Below, piece by piece: positions 59,865 through 59,942 of a stretch of DNA of 59,942 nt. The translations under genes were made by a program, and so were the position numbers. Under the pieces are notes generated by a model, which worked only from the letters and a program-made list of their open reading frames with translations, was not told the DNA's origin and ran no database searches. The stretch is from JBPCQA01 sp050998615 (GTDB taxonomy: Bacteria; Actinomycetota; Actinomycetes; Propionibacteriales; Nocardioidaceae), in assembly GCA_050998615.1 (NCBI GenBank), contig JBPCQA010000035.1, positions 1-59,942 of the forward strand, read 5' to 3'. Positions within the stretch are counted from its first letter, which is position 1. The number at the start of each line of letters is the position of its first letter.

Positions 59865-59942
59865 GAACCGCGGGTCCCCGGCAGCGCGCCGGAACAGGAT
59901 GGGGGAAAAAATCGGTGCCCCTCCCTCCCCCCAAGCCCCCCT

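Noticed and set aside
59865..59942. C-rich tail and a poly-A-like GGGGGAAAAAA stretch after the S53 gene
   Set aside because: Too short at the window edge to support a terminator or gene; no stem could be paired.

Overview
This is a high-GC actinobacterial chromosome segment of about 60 kb. The evidence is GC-rich codon use, frequent GTG starts, many leaderless promoters, a mycothiol-S-transferase-type fold protein, GAF-ANTAR, DUF2017, DUF3618 and PPC-domain proteins, and gene orders familiar from Mycobacterium and relatives (pncB/clpS/DUF2017, murI/MBL/rph/rdgB, orn/tRNA-His, bcp next to DUF3618). I cannot name the genus. I see no insertion sequence, prophage, CRISPR array or rRNA. Three tRNA genes are present (a class-I-shaped tRNA with a UAG anticodon, tRNA-Lys CUU, tRNA-His GUG).

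Layout. 0-5.3 kb: a MarR-controlled DHA2 drug exporter, a threonine dehydratase, and a decayed drrAB-type ABC exporter. 5.3-9.4 kb: greA, a divergent AsnC/Lrp regulator and 4-hydroxyphenylpyruvate dioxygenase, and a GlcD-type FAD oxidase. 9.5-18 kb is the housekeeping core: pncA, pncB, clpS, DUF2017, GAF-ANTAR, murI, an MBL-fold phosphodiesterase-like gene, rph, rdgB, a tRNA, a frameshifted bcp, DUF3618 and a GroES-like protein. 18-22.5 kb: an Xaa-Pro aminopeptidase, a frameshifted MFS exporter with its intact MarR regulator and duplicated operator, and an ArsB/NhaD-type transporter. 22.6-26.2 kb: a tightly coupled three-gene operon (UPF0104 membrane protein, GT4 glycosyltransferase, PIG-L deacetylase) behind a structured leader; this is the best candidate for an uncharacterised pathway. 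26.2-32.3 kb: BlaI/M56 peptidase pair, a PQQ-type propeller lipoprotein, ChaB-like protein, Met-rich lipoprotein, APC permease. 32.4-36.3 kb: PPC-domain protein, a 1016-residue FAD/Fe-S dehydrogenase and an MFS stump. 36.7-47.1 kb is a decay-prone accessory stretch: frameshifted kinase-like APH gene, BNR sialidase-like secreted protein, a PIN-toxin fragment, an SDR/MarR deletion scar, two VOC proteins, an intact ABC exporter, a YdeI protein, a ruined MocR gene, tRNA-Lys and an ABC permease stump. 47.2-59.9 kb: CrtI-like oxidoreductase, tRNA-His, orn, a MauE/DsbA-like redox pair, PepN, a coupled propeller/kelch lipoprotein pair, bleomycin-hydrolase-type PepC and a secreted S53 peptidase.

Two themes run through the window. 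First, at least eleven genes have a TANNNT-like -10 box ending 6-7 nt before an ATG/GTG, so leaderless translation appears to be a default mode here. Second, about ten loci are broken (truncations, indels, one amber codon), nearly all exporters, regulators or small accessory enzymes, while the housekeeping genes are intact apart from bcp. Two short interspersed repeat families sit between genes.
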